From contig NZ_SMZP01000013.1 in the NCBI RefSeq assembly GCF_013181195.1, positions 1-52,183 on the forward strand: a DNA stretch of 52,183 bases, read 5' to 3'. A model generated the notes under the pieces. It saw only the letters and a list, made by a program, of their open reading frames with translations, searched no databases and was not told the DNA's origin. Each line of letters opens with the position of its first letter. The stretch's first letter is position 1. Position numbers and translations under genes: made by a program. The DNA comes from Caulobacter sp. RHG1. Lineage in GTDB: Bacteria; Pseudomonadota; Alphaproteobacteria; Caulobacterales; Caulobacteraceae. Shown one piece after another: positions 43,419 through 52,183 of the stretch.

Positions 43419-44443
43419 GCGAGACGGCCGTGGAACCGCGCCCGGAAGGACCGGCCCCCCGCCAGCGGAACAGGCGTCGGCTGGCGATCGGCGTGGCGGC
43501 GGGGGTCGCGCTGCTGCTGGCGATCGGCCTGTGGCTCGCCTACCGCCCGGCGCCCGGCCAGATCCAGGGCATGGCGGACGCGCGCGAGGTCCGGATCACA
43601 AGCAAGGTCACGGGCCGGATCGCCGCCTTCCATGTCGAGGAGGGGCAAGCGGTCCGCGCGGGTCAGCTGCTCTACACCGTCGCCAGCCCCGAGATCGCCG
43701 CCAGGTCGCAGCAGGCCGGCGGCGCGCTCGCCTCGGCCCAGGCGGTGGAAAACAAGGCCAACACCGGGGCGCGGCCCGAGGACATCCGCGCGGCGGAGGC
43801 GCAGTGGCGCCGCGCCGAGGCCGCCGCCGCCCTCGCGCAGACCACCTACCAGCGCACCCAGCGTCTCCACGACGAGGGCGTGATCGCCGGCCAGAAGCGC
43901 GACGAGGCGCGCACCAATGCGATCGCCTCCAACGAGGCGGCGAAGGCGGCGCGGGCGCAATACGATCAAGCGCTGGCGGGCGCTCGCGGCGAGGACAAGG
44001 CCGCAGCCAGCGGGCAGGTGCGACAGGCGCGCGGCGCCGTCGCCGAAGTGGAAGCCGCCGCGGCCGAGACCCGCGTGACGGCCCCGATCGCCGGCGAGAT
44101 CGGCCGCCGTCTCGCACAGCCCGGCGAGCTTGTGCCGCAAGGCTTCCCGGTCTTCGTGCTCACCGACGTCGCCCATCCCTGGGTCACGCTCAACGTGCGG
44201 GAGGACCAGTTGCGCGGGCTCGCGCGAGGCGCCGAGCTGGTCGGCGCGATTCCGGCCCTGCGCGAGCGCCGCGTCCGCTTCCGGGTGACCTATCTTGCCC
44301 CGGCCGGCGACTTCGCCACCTGGCGCGCGACGCGCCAGTCCAGCGGGTTCGATATCAAGAGCTTCGAGGTGCGCGTCACCCCGGTTTCGCCGGTGCGCGG
44401 TCTGCGGCCGGGCATGACCGTGCTGTTCGAATGGCCCCAGTAG
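43415..44443 (+). CDS. HlyD-family periplasmic adaptor
   Basis: A 342-residue membrane-fusion protein. One N-terminal membrane span (RLAIGVAAGVALLLAIGLWL), a lipoyl half-motif VTGRIAAFHVEEGQAVRAGQ, a coiled coil rich in Ala/Gln/Arg, and the second half-motif APIAGEIGRRLAQPGELVPQ. It bridges the ABC-2 permeases and the TolC-type channel. Starts with GTG overlapping the previous stop. Confidence 0.9.
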   Translation: MSETAVEPRPEGPAPRQRNRRRLAIGVAAGVALLLAIGLWLAYRPAPGQIQGMADAREVRITSKVTGRIAAFHVEEGQAVRAGQLLYTVASPEIAARSQQAGGALASAQAVENKANTGARPEDIRAAEAQWRRAEAAAALAQTTYQRTQRLHDEGVIAGQKRDEARTNAIASNEAAKAARAQYDQALAGARGEDKAAASGQVRQARGAVAEVEAAAAETRVTAPIAGEIGRRLAQPGELVPQGFPVFVLTDVAHPWVTLNVREDQLRGLARGAELVGAIPALRERRVRFRVTYLAPAGDFATWRATRQSSGFDIKSFEVRVTPVSPVRGLRPGMTVLFEWPQ

Positions 44444-45636
44444 TGCCGGGAACGGGCGCGACGGCGGGAACGGGAAAGGCCTTTCTCGCCGGCCTGCGCA
44501 GGGAAGTCCGCTTCCTCCGGTCGAGCTTCTGGGATCTCGCCCTCGTAAGCTGGATACCCCTCGCGCTCCTGGCGGTCATGGCGATCCAGCTCTCTTCCGG
44601 CGTGATGCGCGACCTGCCGATCGCCGTGGTGGACGAGGACGGCGGCGCGATCGCCCGCGAACTGACGCGCCGCCTGGACGCGGCGCCGGGCCTGCGCGTG
44701 GCCGCCCGTCCCGCCGAGATGCGGGACGCCGAGCGGCTGGTGCGGTCTCAAGCCGTCTACGCCATCGTGCTGATCCCCCGGGAAACGGAGCGGGCGGTGC
44801 TGCACGGGAGCACGGCCAGCATCCCCGTCTTCTACAATGCGAGCTTCTCCACCGCGTCCGGCGCCGCGCTCCGCGAGGTCGGCAATGTGACGCAGGGCTA
44901 TGCGGCGCGGCTCGCCGTGGAGCAGACGGCGGCGGTCGCGGGGCCGGACAAGGTCCGGCCGCCGCCGGTGGCCGCGCAGACCACGATCCTGTTCAATCCG
45001 CAGGGCAGCTATGAGCTGCAGCTCGTGGCCCTGATCCATCCGGCCCTTCTCCACCTCGTCTTCATGGTCGCGGTGGTCAGCGCGCTGGGCCGCGAGCTCC
45101 GCGACGGGACCATCGGCGCCTGGCTCGGCGGCGCGCCCAGGCTGTCGGCGGCGGCGGCCGTGGCGGGCAAGATCTCCGTCTATTTCGTCTTCTTCATGGG
45201 CTGGGGCGTGCTGGCCACCGGCTATCTGGCCGGCCTGCGCGGCTGGCCGGTGCTGGGCAGCCCGCTGATGCTCTTCGCCGGCTATGTGGCGATGTATCTG
45301 GCCTACGCCGGGGTCGCGCTGCTGGTGACGGGGATAACCCTGTCCATGGGCAGGGCGCTTTCGGTCGCGGGGCTCTACGCGGGGGCGTCCTTCGCCTTCG
45401 CGGGGGCGATCTTTCCTGTCGAATCCGCTTCCGGCTTCGCGCAGTTCTGGAGCGCGATCCTGCCCTACACGGCCTTCGCCAAGCTGCTCGCCGAGCAATG
45501 GATGATGGGGTCGCCCGCGGCGGTGTCGTTCCCACAGGTCCTCATCATGCTGGTCTTCCTCGCCGTCGGCGCGGCCATCGGCCTGCCGCGCTATATCCAT
45601 GCGGCGGCGACGCCGGCCGCCTGGGGGCGCCGATGA
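44431..45636 (+). CDS. ABC-2 type permease
   Basis: A 401-residue membrane protein with one N-terminal span, a large periplasmic domain (about 45-210, LPIAVVDEDGGAIARELTRR) and five C-terminal spans (LLHLVFMVAVVSALG, ISVYFVFFMGWGVLATGYLA, LMLFAGYVAMYLAYAGVALL and others). This is the ABC2_membrane_3 architecture. The ATG at 44431 overlaps the HlyD-family gene by 13 bases. No ABC ATPase gene is adjacent. Confidence 0.88.
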   Translation: MAPVVPGTGATAGTGKAFLAGLRREVRFLRSSFWDLALVSWIPLALLAVMAIQLSSGVMRDLPIAVVDEDGGAIARELTRRLDAAPGLRVAARPAEMRDAERLVRSQAVYAIVLIPRETERAVLHGSTASIPVFYNASFSTASGAALREVGNVTQGYAARLAVEQTAAVAGPDKVRPPPVAAQTTILFNPQGSYELQLVALIHPALLHLVFMVAVVSALGRELRDGTIGAWLGGAPRLSAAAAVAGKISVYFVFFMGWGVLATGYLAGLRGWPVLGSPLMLFAGYVAMYLAYAGVALLVTGITLSMGRALSVAGLYAGASFAFAGAIFPVESASGFAQFWSAILPYTAFAKLLAEQWMMGSPAAVSFPQVLIMLVFLAVGAAIGLPRYIHAAATPAAWGRR

Positions 45637-46739
45637 TCGGGAAGTCGTTCCTCGCCACCTTCCGGGCGATCCTCACCGACAGCACGGCGCTGATGCTGCT
45701 GATCGGCTCGGCGATCCTCTATTCCTTCTTCTATCCCGCCGCCTATTCCGGCGAGACGCCGACCCGCATTCCCGTCGCGGTGGTGGACCTGGACCGGACA
45801 GCCGCCAGCCGTTCGCTGGTCAGCAAGCTGTCGGCCCTGCAGCAGGCGCAGGTGGTCGCCCGGCCGGCGTCGCCGTCAGAGGCCCTGCGCTGGGTCGAAG
45901 ATCGCCGGGCGAGCGCCGTCGTCGTCATCCCGGAAGGGTTCGAACGGCGCATCCTGCGGGGAGAGCAGGGCGTGGTCACGCTTCATGGCAACGGGGCCTA
46001 CCTGCTGCGCAGCAGCACTGCGCTCGCAGGGGTGGGCGCGGCGCTGGGAACGCTGGGCCGGGAAGCGGCGGTCGACCAGGCCATGGCGCGGGGCGCGCCG
46101 GCCCCGCCCGCCCTGGAGGTGATCCAGCGGCCGCTGTTCAACACGCATGAAGGCTATGGCAGCGCGGTGGTCCCCGGCGTCACCTTCGTCATCATACACC
46201 AGACGCTGCTGATGGGTCTGGCGCTGCTGGCGGGAACCATGAGCGAGCGTCAGGGCCCGCTCGCCTTCCGCCCACGCGAGCTGCTGGGCGTTGCGCTGGC
46301 CTTCTTCGTCATCGGCTGCGCGGACGTCGCCTATTTCACCGGCTTCGTCTTCTGGTTCCAGGACTTCCCGCGCGCCGCCGGAAGCCTTGGCGCGCTGGCG
46401 GTGGCCAGCGTGCTGTTCGTCGCCGCTACAGTGGCCGGCGCGCTGGCCCTGGCGAGTTGCTTCGCGGTGCGCGAACGGCCGATCCAGCTCTGGATCATCA
46501 CCTCCGTGCCGATCTATTTCCTTTCCGGACTGTCCTGGCCCGCGGAGGCGACGCCGGGCTGGCTGGCGATGCTGGCGCGGCTGCTGCCGACGACGCCCGG
46601 CATCCATCTGATGGTGGGCGTGAACCAGATGGGGGCCAGTCTGGCGGAGCAGAAGATCGAGCTGCTCAACCTCGCGGCGCTGACGTTGCTCTATGGCGCG
46701 ATCACCATTGTCCGCTATTGCACCCGCACCCACCGGTGA
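45633..46739 (+). CDS. ABC-2 type permease, second subunit
   Basis: A 368-residue paralogue of the preceding permease: one N-terminal span (ALMLLIGSAILYSFFYPAAY), a periplasmic domain starting IPVAVVDLDRTAASRSLVSK and C-terminal spans. The ATG overlaps the previous stop (ATGA). The two permeases probably form a heterodimer. The nucleotide-binding partner is missing from the operon, and the region is more GC-rich than the backbone, suggesting import from another lineage. Confidence 0.88.
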   Translation: MIGKSFLATFRAILTDSTALMLLIGSAILYSFFYPAAYSGETPTRIPVAVVDLDRTAASRSLVSKLSALQQAQVVARPASPSEALRWVEDRRASAVVVIPEGFERRILRGEQGVVTLHGNGAYLLRSSTALAGVGAALGTLGREAAVDQAMARGAPAPPALEVIQRPLFNTHEGYGSAVVPGVTFVIIHQTLLMGLALLAGTMSERQGPLAFRPRELLGVALAFFVIGCADVAYFTGFVFWFQDFPRAAGSLGALAVASVLFVAATVAGALALASCFAVRERPIQLWIITSVPIYFLSGLSWPAEATPGWLAMLARLLPTTPGIHLMVGVNQMGASLAEQKIELLNLAALTLLYGAITIVRYCTRTHR

Positions 46740-47003
46740 CCCCGGTGTCGCGGGGCCGGACGGCTTCGCCAAGGCTTGAGTGTGGTTCACAGACCGTCCC
46801 AATGGTCCCTTCCACCGCCTTCCGTCGCGCTCGCATTCGGGACGCCCACAGTCCAGTCTGATGGTCAGGAGAGCCGTCGCTACGGGCTGAGCCCGACCGC
46901 TACTGGTATGCGCCTGACTGTCCCCCGTCAGCGCCACTGGCACAGATTTGAGGTTGTGAGTTGAGGAGGATCTGGGCTTCGTCGCAGTGACGAAGGAACG
47001 AAG

Positions 47004-47390
47004 ATGAAGCCCAGATCCTCCAACGTGAAATTGCCGGCGAAGGCCCCTGCGGAGCAGGTGGTGAAGGACATTCGACGGCAGACGCGGCGCCACTTCTCGG
47101 CTGAGGACAAGATCCGCATCGTGCTCGAGGGCCTGCGCGGTGAGGACAGCATCGCCGAGCTGTGCCGCAAGGAAGGGATCGCCCAAAGCCTGTACTACAC
47201 CTGGTCGAAGGAGTTCATGGAGGCGGGCAAGCGCCGCCTGGCCGGGGACACCGCCCGGGCCGCGACCACGGGCGAAGTGCAGGACCTGCGCCGTGAAGCT
47301 CGCGCCCTGAAGGAATGCGTGGCGGACCTGACGCTGGAAAACCGTCTGCTCAAAAAAAGCATGATCGCGGATGGGGGCGACGACGCATGA
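47004..47390 (+). CDS. IS3-family OrfA
   Basis: A 128-residue HTH protein of the IS3 OrfA type: FSAEDKIRIVLEGLRGEDSI, AELCRKEGIAQSLYYTWSKE, then a leucine-zipper-like region LRREARALKECVADLTLENR. A run of seven A at 47352-47358 in codons AAA AAA AGC is a typical slippery site; a -1 shift there enters the OrfB frame. The ATG has AAGGA upstream. Confidence 0.9.
   Translation: MKPRSSNVKLPAKAPAEQVVKDIRRQTRRHFSAEDKIRIVLEGLRGEDSIAELCRKEGIAQSLYYTWSKEFMEAGKRRLAGDTARAATTGEVQDLRREARALKECVADLTLENRLLKKSMIADGGDDA
47352..47358 (+). other. A7 slippery site for -1 frameshifting
   Basis: Seven A followed by GC near the end of OrfA. The -1 frame is the OrfB frame, which is open from 47315, so a fused OrfAB transposase can be made as in other IS3 elements. 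Confidence 0.65.
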
Positions 47391-48367
47391 GGTATCCCGC
47401 ATCCGAGAAGCTGGAGATCATCAGGATCGTGGAGCAGTCGCACCTGCCGGCCAAGCGCACGCTGGACCAGCTGGGCATCCCCCGCCGGACCTTCTACCGC
47501 TGGTACGACCGCTACCTCGACGGCGGGCCCGAAGCCTTGGAGGATCGGTCCTCGGCGCCGAGCAGGGTGTGGAACCGCATCGGCGACGACATCCAGGGCC
47601 AGATCGTCGAGATGGCGCTGGAGCACAGCGAGCTGTCCCCGCGTGAACTGGCGGTGCGATTTACCGATGAACGTCAGTACTTTGTCTCCGAGGCCACGGT
47701 CTACCGGCTGCTCAAGGCCCACGACCTGATCACCAGCCCGGCCTTCGTCGTGATCAAGGCCGCCGAGGCCTTCCACACCAAGACCACGCGGCCGAACCAG
47801 ATGTGGCAGACCGATTTTACCTACTTCAAGATCATCGGGTGGGGCTGGATGTATCTGTCGACCGTGCTCGACGACTTCTCGCGCTACATCATCGCTTGGA
47901 AGCTGTGCGCCAACATGCGCGCGCAGGACGTCACCGACACGCTGGACCTGGCCCTGGCGGCTTCCGGCTGCGACAGCGCCACGGTGCTGCACAAGCCCCG
48001 CCTGCTCAGCGACAACGGCCCCAGCTATATCGCCGATGAGCTGGCTCAATACATCGAGGCCAACAAGATGAGCCATGTCCGAGGCGCCCCGATGCATCCC
48101 CAGACCCAGGGCAAGATCGAGCGCTGGCATCAGACCTTGAAGAACCGCATCCTGCTGGAGAACTACTTCCTGCCCAGCGATCTGGAGGCCCAGATCGCGG
48201 CCTTCGTCGAGCACTACAACCACCAGCGCTACCACGAGAGCCTGGCCAACGTGACCCCGGCCGACGCCTACTTCGGAAGGGCCGCCGCCATCATCAAACA
48301 CCGCGAAAGGGTCAAGCGACAGACCCTCGAATATCGGCGCTTGCTGCACCGCAAGCTCGCCGCCTAA
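47387..48367 (+). CDS. IS3-family OrfB (DDE integrase domain)
   Basis: A 326-residue integrase-type transposase. The catalytic residues are seen in MWQTDFTYFK (Asp), LLSDNGPSY (Asp) and GKIERWHQTLK (Glu). An N-terminal HTH (TLDQLGIPRRTFYRWYDRYL) precedes them. The ATG overlaps the OrfA stop (ATGA); the natural product is probably an OrfAB fusion by -1 frameshift at 47352-47358. The frame is intact. Confidence 0.93.
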   Translation: MRYPASEKLEIIRIVEQSHLPAKRTLDQLGIPRRTFYRWYDRYLDGGPEALEDRSSAPSRVWNRIGDDIQGQIVEMALEHSELSPRELAVRFTDERQYFVSEATVYRLLKAHDLITSPAFVVIKAAEAFHTKTTRPNQMWQTDFTYFKIIGWGWMYLSTVLDDFSRYIIAWKLCANMRAQDVTDTLDLALAASGCDSATVLHKPRLLSDNGPSYIADELAQYIEANKMSHVRGAPMHPQTQGKIERWHQTLKNRILLENYFLPSDLEAQIAAFVEHYNHQRYHESLANVTPADAYFGRAAAIIKHRERVKRQTLEYRRLLHRKLAA

Positions 48368-48441
48368 CATCAACCCCCAGACGAGGCCCGCTCTCCGCTA
48401 ATTTACGCCCCCATCTGAGCCAAATGTCCTGACGACGGACA

Positions 48442-49357
48442 GCGAAGAGCGAACCGACCATCTTGTCAAACATGTCGACAGCCACGTCGCTGATCCGGCG
48501 CTCAAGATCGAGGAGTTGGGCGGCCACAGTCGCGCGCCGCCGTCCTACGCTATAGCCACCTAGCAGGAACGCCGGGGCGATCGCCCCTTCGCGGACATAT
48601 TGATCAAAGCGCCGTTCGTGGATTGCGTCGGCGAGCTTCGGGGGTAAGTCAATGGCGCGAAGGTAGTCCAACCGCTCCATCAGCGCGCTCATATTGAGAG
48701 CGCTTGGGGCCTCCGGCAGATCTCGCAGCCAGGCCAGCGGTGACTTGCCAAGGGTCTCGTCATTGACGAGCAGCTGGTCCAGCGCCGCAAGCTGCTCCCG
48801 CGATAGGCTCGCCAGAAGGTCAGTGGCTGACTGTCGCCTTGCTTGGGCGCGCCCGGCCAGTCCTATGCGCTCGAGGGTGTCCGGAGACGGGAACGCAATG
48901 CCCAGGCGACGAAGCTGCGCCATGACCGCTTCGACGATTGGTCCGCCCTTGTCGGTCGAACGCGCCGCCTCGGCTGCGATGGTGATCGTCGTTTGCAAAT
49001 CCGAACGGCCAAAGGCACGGAGGCCAAGCCGAGCACGGAGCGCCGTAAGGTGAGCGCTTCTCGTCTGTCCTCGAGCACCGTAACTGGCCAACACACCTGG
49101 CGGCACGTGGATCTGCTCAGCGATGAAATCCACAAGCGTAGGCGCGAGGACCGCATCAGGGCCCATCCGAACCCGGGATGTCGTAGAAGCGCCAACTGCA
49201 AGGCTGCCCCAAGCTTGTTGGCGGGATTGCGTCGTTCTTCGATCCAATCGAGATCGTCGGGGGACAGGGTGTAACGGGTGGCTATCTCGCAATCGCTGGT
49301 CGGCGGCTCGAACAGCTTTCGCCGTTCCTCTCCCGTAAGCAAGCTACGCCGTGCCAT
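48442..49357 (-). pseudogene. Truncated, frameshifted Tn3-family tnpA
   Basis: The N-terminus ARRSLLTGEERRKLFEPPTS is typical of Tn3 transposases. A one-base deletion near 49165-49180 moves the frame (LLRHPGFG continues as RMGPDAVLAP), and the sequence then runs to VDMFDKMVGSLF, where it meets the IS3 end at 48441. The remaining two-thirds, including all catalytic residues, is absent on the other side of the IS. It cannot make an active transposase. Confidence 0.85.
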
Positions 49358-49473
49358 CGGAAAGCCTCCCCACCTTCTGCGGTGGCTCAGAATTTAAGAA
49401 AAATGAGACGCTGACCAGCCCCAACGAATTCAGCAGCTTGCCTGTCTCGAATTATAGTCTCAGAAATAGACGC

Positions 49474-50028
49474 ATGATTTGCGGATATGCACGTGTTTCG
49501 ACCGACGGCCAGAGTGTCGCCGCCCAGGTCGCCGAGCTGACAGCAGCCGGCTGCCAGAAAGTGTTCAGCGAGACGGCGTCCGGGGCCAAGACAGATCGAA
49601 CTCAGCTTAATAGAGCCATCGCTTCGCTGGCCGCTGGCGACGTGCTTGTGGTCACGCGGCTAGATCGCCTGGCGCGCTCGACGCGAGATCTGCTCAATGT
49701 CCTGGCCGCACTCACCGAGAAGGGCGCGCAATTTCGCTCAATCCGCGACAGTTGGGCGGACACCACCACGCCGCACGGCCGATTGATGCTAACAGTCCTG
49801 GGTGGCCTGGCCGAGTTCGAGCGCGACTTGATCCGATCGCGCACCAGCGAGGGCCGTGAACGGGCCAAAGCCCGCGGTGTTAAGCTTGGACGCCGCCACT
49901 GCCTGACCGTCGCTCAGCGCACCTTCGTCGCTCAACAGCGCGCCAGTGGTGAGAGCGTTCGCCACCTAGCCAAGGTCTTGGGTGTCAGCAAAGCGACAAT
50001 TGGGCGGATACCTCCATCTGATCGCTAG
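49474..50028 (+). CDS. tnpR: Serine recombinase (Tn3-type resolvase)
   Basis: A 184-residue resolvase: CGYARVSTDGQSVAAQVAEL has the nucleophilic Ser, DVLVVTRLDRLARSTRDLL and LAEFERDLIRSRTSEGR conserved Arg/Glu residues, and a C-terminal HTH (VRHLAKVLGVSKATIGRI). It is divergent from the broken tnpA, the arrangement of Tn3-like elements with a res site between the two genes (49358-49473). The ATG at 49474 is the family start. Confidence 0.9.
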   Translation: MICGYARVSTDGQSVAAQVAELTAAGCQKVFSETASGAKTDRTQLNRAIASLAAGDVLVVTRLDRLARSTRDLLNVLAALTEKGAQFRSIRDSWADTTTPHGRLMLTVLGGLAEFERDLIRSRTSEGRERAKARGVKLGRRHCLTVAQRTFVAQQRASGESVRHLAKVLGVSKATIGRIPPSDR

Positions 50029-50056
50029 GGCGAGCGATGGCGGCAGTGCATTAAGG

Positions 50057-50068
50057 CCTCACGTGAGG
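50057..50068. promoter_or_regulatory. Palindrome CCTCACGTGAGG upstream of MCP gene
   Basis: A perfect 12-base palindrome about 75 bases before the chemotaxis gene. It could be an operator; nothing else supports it. Confidence 0.25.
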
Positions 50069-50142
50069 GCTACATTGTCGCATCTGCCTTCTACTGTTCA
50101 TTAACCATTCTGGCGCAACCCTTGGGCTGGACGTCTGGGGTC

Positions 50143-51957
50143 ATGCAAACGATGGCAATCCGCATCAGTGGGGTTTTGAACCTCTTCGCAGCGCTGCTCA
50201 TTGCAGGCTTTATTCTTGCTACGGGCGCAGCTGCCTACTCGCTCATGGAGCTTCGCGTTGGCGGACCGGTGTCCGAGCAGCAGACAAAGGCCCAGACGTT
50301 CATTGCCGACATCCTTCCGCCCCCGCTCTACCTAGTAGAGGCGCTGTTGACGGCCCATCGGGGACCAGATGAGCTGGATAGGGCGGCTGAGATTGAGAAA
50401 AAGCTAAAAAGTCTAAAACAAGATTATGATTCCCGCCGCGAGTATTGGCGCGAAAACCCGCTTTCAGATGAGTTGCTGCAATCTTTGAATAAGTCGGACG
50501 TTGAGGTTCAGAAATTCTGGAAGGTGATTGATAGTCAGTTCATTCCTGCGTTAAGGGTTGGCGATACAACGCAGATGGATGCCGCTATCTCAGACCTCAG
50601 CATGCACTATCAAGCCCACCGGCTTGTCATTGACGAAATGGCGATCCAAGCCCAGCGCATCGCCGACGAGAAGATCCAGCGGGCAAATAGGCTGACAATC
50701 GAAATCGTCGCCCTGTTGTCGGTGACTTCACTGCTGATGCTCTCTGTCGTGATCGGCGGGGTCGCTTCGCTACGCGCAAAAGTCGTTCATCCCGTCCTGC
50801 ATATGGCCGGCTACATGGGCCGTCTGGCGGCGGGGGACTATTCCCAAGAGGTTCCGCATCGCGCCCGGCCCGACGAGGTCGGCGACATGGCCCGATCCGT
50901 CGGCGTTTTCCGCCAGGCAGTGCTGGAGCGCCGAACGGCGCGCGAGCAGAACGAAGCCATGGAAGCCCGTGTCTGGCAGGAAAGGGCCGAGCAGCAAGAG
51001 CGGATTGCCGCAGAAGCGCAACGGCGCGACGAAGTCGTCCGGTCGCTGGATCAGGGGCTGCGGGCCCTGGCCGCCGGCGATCTGCAGCACCGGATCGCCA
51101 ACACGTTCCCGGAGGAATTTGAGCAGCTGCGTGTGAACTTCAATAGCTCGTTGCAATCGCTCCAGAACATCATTGCGCAGGTTGTTGCGAGCGCGGCTGC
51201 CGTCGACAGCGGTGCGCGTGAGATCTCCGCTGCTGCTGATGATTTGTCACGACGCACCGAGCATCAGGCTGCCAGTCTCGAACAAACGGCAGCTGCTTTG
51301 GACGAAGTGACTGCCACTATCCGGCAGACCTCGGAAAGCGCCCTGATGGCGCAGCAGGCCATGTCCGAAAGTCGCAACAACGTCGCCGGATCCAGCGCAG
51401 TGGCGGGCCAGGCGATCAGCGCCATGGAGCGCATCGACGCCTCTTCGCGTCAGATCGGCCAAATCATCGGGGTGATCGACGAGATCGCCTTCCAGACCAA
51501 TCTTCTGGCGTTGAACGCAGGCGTTGAAGCCGCACGAGCTGGCGAAGCGGGCCGGGGTTTTGCGGTTGTGGCTCAAGAGGTGAGAGCACTCGCCCAGCGG
51601 TCCGCCGATGCCGCCAAGGAGATCAAGGGGCTGATTGCTGAAGCGTCTTCAAGCGTCCAGAGCGGTGTGGACCTTGTGGTCAAGGTAGGCGACGCACTGA
51701 CCAGTGTCGTTTCCGAGTTCAGCCGAATTGAAGGGTTGGTTCGGGACATCGCGCAGGCCGCCAGAGAACAAGCTGCCGGCCTCGCCGAGGTGAACACGGC
51801 AGTAAACGAAATGGACCAGGTCACACAGCAGAACGCCGCTATGGTCGAGCAGACGACGGCGGCGAGCCACAGCCTGAGCCGCGAGGCGGTTCAGCTAGGG
51901 CGATTGGTTGAAGTGTTCGCGGGGCGCAGCAAGGGCGCGCAGCGGAACGCGGCTTAG
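50143..51957 (+). CDS. Methyl-accepting chemotaxis protein
   Basis: A 604-residue transmembrane chemoreceptor. Two spans (about 8-33 VLNLFAALLIAGFILATGAA and about 195-218 IVALLSVTSLLMLSVVIGGV) enclose a periplasmic four-helix-bundle-like domain with little resemblance to known sensors. Then HAMP (about 215-270, ending RRT), a linker with coiled coil, and a signalling domain with the hairpin tip EIAFQTNLLALNAGVEAARA. It would control a CheA kinase encoded elsewhere. The ATG at 50143 is preferred over an upstream TTG; ribosome-binding signals are weak. Confidence 0.9.
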   Translation: MQTMAIRISGVLNLFAALLIAGFILATGAAAYSLMELRVGGPVSEQQTKAQTFIADILPPPLYLVEALLTAHRGPDELDRAAEIEKKLKSLKQDYDSRREYWRENPLSDELLQSLNKSDVEVQKFWKVIDSQFIPALRVGDTTQMDAAISDLSMHYQAHRLVIDEMAIQAQRIADEKIQRANRLTIEIVALLSVTSLLMLSVVIGGVASLRAKVVHPVLHMAGYMGRLAAGDYSQEVPHRARPDEVGDMARSVGVFRQAVLERRTAREQNEAMEARVWQERAEQQERIAAEAQRRDEVVRSLDQGLRALAAGDLQHRIANTFPEEFEQLRVNFNSSLQSLQNIIAQVVASAAAVDSGAREISAAADDLSRRTEHQAASLEQTAAALDEVTATIRQTSESALMAQQAMSESRNNVAGSSAVAGQAISAMERIDASSRQIGQIIGVIDEIAFQTNLLALNAGVEAARAGEAGRGFAVVAQEVRALAQRSADAAKEIKGLIAEASSSVQSGVDLVVKVGDALTSVVSEFSRIEGLVRDIAQAAREQAAGLAEVNTAVNEMDQVTQQNAAMVEQTTAASHSLSREAVQLGRLVEVFAGRSKGAQRNAA

Positions 51958-52183
51958 TTTCGCTGCCCCTGGACTCCTTCCACTCTACAGGTTGCGATGA
52001 GGCGTTAGCCGCCTTATGCCGCTTTTGTTCTTCTTGGCGCACTCTAGCGAACAAACCTTGAGGTGAGCCCAATGTGGGTTCTAACTGAAGTGCGACGAAG
52101 GGCCTGGGCAGGATGACGGGGAGGGGACCTCCTGTCACGTCAGGGTTTCAGGGCCTTGGCAGTCGGGCGACGGGCGGGCGCGG
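51958..52183. other. Window end without supported gene
   Basis: No convincing reading frame, repeat or terminator hairpin is seen after the chemoreceptor stop; the stretch is GC-rich towards the end. Confidence 0.3.

Larger units (their letters stand above)
46919..48441 (+). mobile_element. IS3-family insertion sequence, about 1523 bp
   Basis: Imperfect terminal repeats begin TGTCC at 46919 and end GGACA at 48441; about 24 of the first 36 positions match between the two ends. OrfA and OrfB lie inside in IS3 order. No target duplication is seen (GAC left, GCG right), so the element sits at a rearrangement junction rather than a simple insertion. Confidence 0.85.

Noticed and set aside
45876..47402. 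508-codon minus-strand frame
   Set aside because: It runs across the permease gene, the IS end and OrfA with low-complexity Gln/Arg/Gly composition; the plus-strand genes are clear.
47195..48373. 392-codon minus-strand frame within the IS
   Set aside because: It is antisense to OrfB, whose catalytic residues are intact.
1..52183. CRISPR array
   Set aside because: No regularly spaced repeats with unique spacers; the only short direct repeats in series are the 21-23 base spaced iterons at 33462-33567.
1..52183. tRNA or rRNA genes
   Set aside because: No cloverleaf ending in a GTTCRANYC-type T-loop with acceptor stem, and no rRNA-like stretch, was noticed by eye.

Overview
The window looks like a large part of a conjugative or mobilisable plasmid from a GC-rich alphaproteobacterium, most likely Caulobacteraceae (Caulobacter, Brevundimonas or Phenylobacterium). 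This rests on an RPA-type RepA with iterons, a ParAB pair, a TraD/MobF transfer pair and overall codon style; the genus is inference. No rRNA or tRNA gene was seen, and no VirB/Trb mating-channel genes are present in the window.

Layout. 1-4848: a possible IS30-family edge, a class II Fic enzyme, a run of small proteins, and an XRE regulator with an ImmA/IrrE peptidase. 5021-8633: a GAF-PASx4 hybrid histidine kinase overlapping a single-domain response regulator. 8868-12531: a restriction-modification-like operon (RHH regulator, C5 cytosine methyltransferase, PD-(D/E)XK-like protein, GIY-YIG nuclease) with a divergent unknown gene. 12796-20429: seven tightly packed genes encoding a sigma-like factor, a regulator-like protein, an ImmA peptidase/UvrD helicase/degenerate nuclease fusion, a two-domain ubiquitin-like protein, an E2-like, a JAB/JAMM peptidase and an E1-like enzyme. 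This is the most exciting system here: a complete bacterial ubiquitin-like conjugation pathway in line with an apparently protease-regulated sigma/helicase module. 20504-22607: a second Fic enzyme, an RHH-like and an XRE-like protein.

22620-28509: the MobF relaxase/helicase, the TraD coupling protein and an RHH accessory protein with a pair of related palindromes upstream. 29174-31101: an AbiE-like nucleotidyltransferase with a partner that fuses a PD-(D/E)XK-like domain to a winged helix, preceded by an array of operator half-sites. 31658-33242: small genes (membrane peptide, nuclease-like protein, WGR protein, membrane protein). 33460-37395: plasmid maintenance core, with iterons, repA, two parS-like palindromes, parB and parA.

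37656-41951: a Tn3-family transposon with 38-bp identical ends. 42054-46739: a very GC-rich TolC/HlyD/ABC-2/ABC-2 efflux operon with no ATPase gene. 46919-50028: an IS3-family element abutting a broken second Tn3-type tnpA and its divergent resolvase gene, marking a rearranged junction. 50143-51957: a transmembrane methyl-accepting chemotaxis protein.

The genes suggest a plasmid that carries its own replication, partition and transfer functions plus a concentrated set of conflict systems (R-M, AbiE-like, two Fic enzymes, two ImmA modules, a ubiquitin-like system), with one flank built by transposon traffic.
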